Assembly (NCBI GenBank): GCA_002746425.1
Contig: NVXB01000005.1
Span: 25,749 to 31,559 of the forward strand
Reading direction: 5' to 3'
Length of the DNA stretch: 5,811 nt
From: Hyphomicrobiales bacterium
Lineage (GTDB): Bacteria; Pseudomonadota; Alphaproteobacteria; Rhizobiales; GCA-2746425
The first letter of the stretch is position 1, and the number at the start of each line of letters is the position of its first letter. The position numbers were made by a program, and so were the translations under genes. The notes below the pieces were generated by a model, which saw nothing but the letters and a program-made list of their open reading frames with translations, ran no database searches and was not told the DNA's origin. Shown piece after piece: positions 5,024 through 5,811 of the stretch.

Positions 5024-5811
5024 ATGGTCGACATGAAGTCCATCATAGCAAAAGTGGCAAGTGGTGAAACGCTCAGCCAGGATGATGCAGAAAAAACCTT
5101 TGACGTTATAATGTCGGGCGATGCCACACCGGTACAAATTGGTGCGTTGTTGATGGGCCTGCGGGTGCGCGGCGAGACAATTGACGAGATTTCCGGTGCG
5201 GTTACCGTTATGCGCGCCAAAATGGTCCGGGTCGTTGCGCCCGAAGGTGCTGTCGATCTGGTCGGCACTGGCGGCGATGCATCGGGCACCTACAACATAT
5301 CCACCTGCGCCAGCTTTGTGGTTGCGGGCGATGGTGCGCCTGTCGCCAAGCATGGCAACCGTGCACTGTCATCCAAATCCGGCGCGGCAGATGTGTTGAT
5401 GGCGCTTGGTATCAATCTGGATTTAACGCCGGATCAAATCAGCGAATGCATCAAAACCGCTGGCATTGGCTTTATGTTTGCGCCGGCCCACCACAGTGCC
5501 ATGAAGCATGTTGGCCCGGCCCGCGTTGAGCTAGGCACGCGGACCATTTTTAACCTGCTCGGCCCTCTTTCCAACCCCGCTTCCGTCAAACGGCAAATGG
5601 TGGGCGTATTTGACGGCAAATGGCTTTTGCCCATTGCCGAGACGCTCAAACGCCTTGGCTCGGACAAAGCCTGGATTGTGCATGGCTCTGATGGTCTTGA
5701 TGAAATCACGACGACCGGCCCCACAGACTGTGTGGAACTGTCTGACGGCAACATTCGCGAGTTCACCATTGATCCTGCGCAATATGGCGTCAAGCTGTCG
5801 GACCCCAAAGA
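5024..5811 (+). CDS. trpD: Anthranilate phosphoribosyltransferase, 3'-truncated by window edge
   Basis: Second step of the tryptophan branch: transfers phosphoribose from PRPP to anthranilate, giving phosphoribosylanthranilate, in the cytoplasm. 262 complete codons are visible of a family length around 340, and the frame is open to the last base. The N-terminal helical segment (about 1-70) is followed by the PRPP loop GTGGD (81-85), NIST (91-94), KHGNRALSSKSG (109-120), the anthranilate-site region with Arg167, NLLGPLSNP (177-185) and the metal-binding Asp226-Glu227 in GLDEIT. The product is a free-standing TrpD, not a TrpG-TrpD fusion. Instead of following trpG directly it begins 2,960 bases after the trpG stop, behind three minus-strand genes, so it presumably has its own promoter in the divergent gap shared with luxR. 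Downstream trpC is likely but outside the window. Confidence 0.95.
   Translation, partial: MVDMKSIIAKVASGETLSQDDAEKTFDVIMSGDATPVQIGALLMGLRVRGETIDEISGAVTVMRAKMVRVVAPEGAVDLVGTGGDASGTYNISTCASFVVAGDGAPVAKHGNRALSSKSGAADVLMALGINLDLTPDQISECIKTAGIGFMFAPAHHSAMKHVGPARVELGTRTIFNLLGPLSNPASVKRQMVGVFDGKWLLPIAETLKRLGSDKAWIVHGSDGLDEITTTGPTDCVELSDGNIREFTIDPAQYGVKLSDPK

Noticed and set aside
4970..5353. 127-codon minus-strand frame over the start of trpD
   Set aside because: It is the antisense shadow of trpD, whose motifs are unambiguous on the plus strand.

Overview
The window reads as chromosomal DNA of an alphaproteobacterium. The tryptophan-pathway proteins look alphaproteobacterial, and TrpE and TrpG are separate proteins, which argues against the rhizobial/Brucella-type fused TrpE(G). 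I cannot assign an order or genus from the sequence alone.

Layout. (1) 1-2063, plus strand: the 3' part of trpE (its N-terminus lies before the window), then complete trpG 41 bases downstream. Together they encode the two subunits of anthranilate synthase. (2) 2060-4588, minus strand: a HAD-superfamily hydrolase whose stop overlaps the trpG stop tail-to-tail, a small XRE/Cro-CI-type DNA-binding protein, and a LuxR-family regulator with all the canonical acyl-homoserine-lactone (AHL) pocket residues. Long AT-rich gaps rich in inverted repeats separate these genes. (3) 5024-5811, plus strand: the 5' three quarters of trpD (anthranilate phosphoribosyltransferase), cut by the window end.

How it fits together. 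TrpE/TrpG make anthranilate from chorismate and glutamine, and TrpD attaches phosphoribose to it. These genes are often adjacent (trpG-trpD in particular), but here about 3 kb of oppositely oriented, lower-GC DNA with regulatory genes separates them. trpD therefore probably has its own promoter, divergent from luxR, in the 435-base gap 4589-5023. The 484-base region between the preferred start of the HTH gene and the luxR stop holds the strongest non-coding signal: a perfect 11-bp-arm palindrome at 3407-3429, with a weaker 20-bp palindrome about three helical turns away. Both lie upstream of the HTH gene and are good operator candidates.

I see no AHL synthase, transposase, integrase, tRNA, rRNA or CRISPR array. 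The most interesting reading is a quorum-sensing-type regulatory island (LuxR solo plus XRE repressor plus operator-like palindromes) placed between trpG and trpD. A functional link to tryptophan or anthranilate metabolism is inference only; nothing in the sequence proves it.
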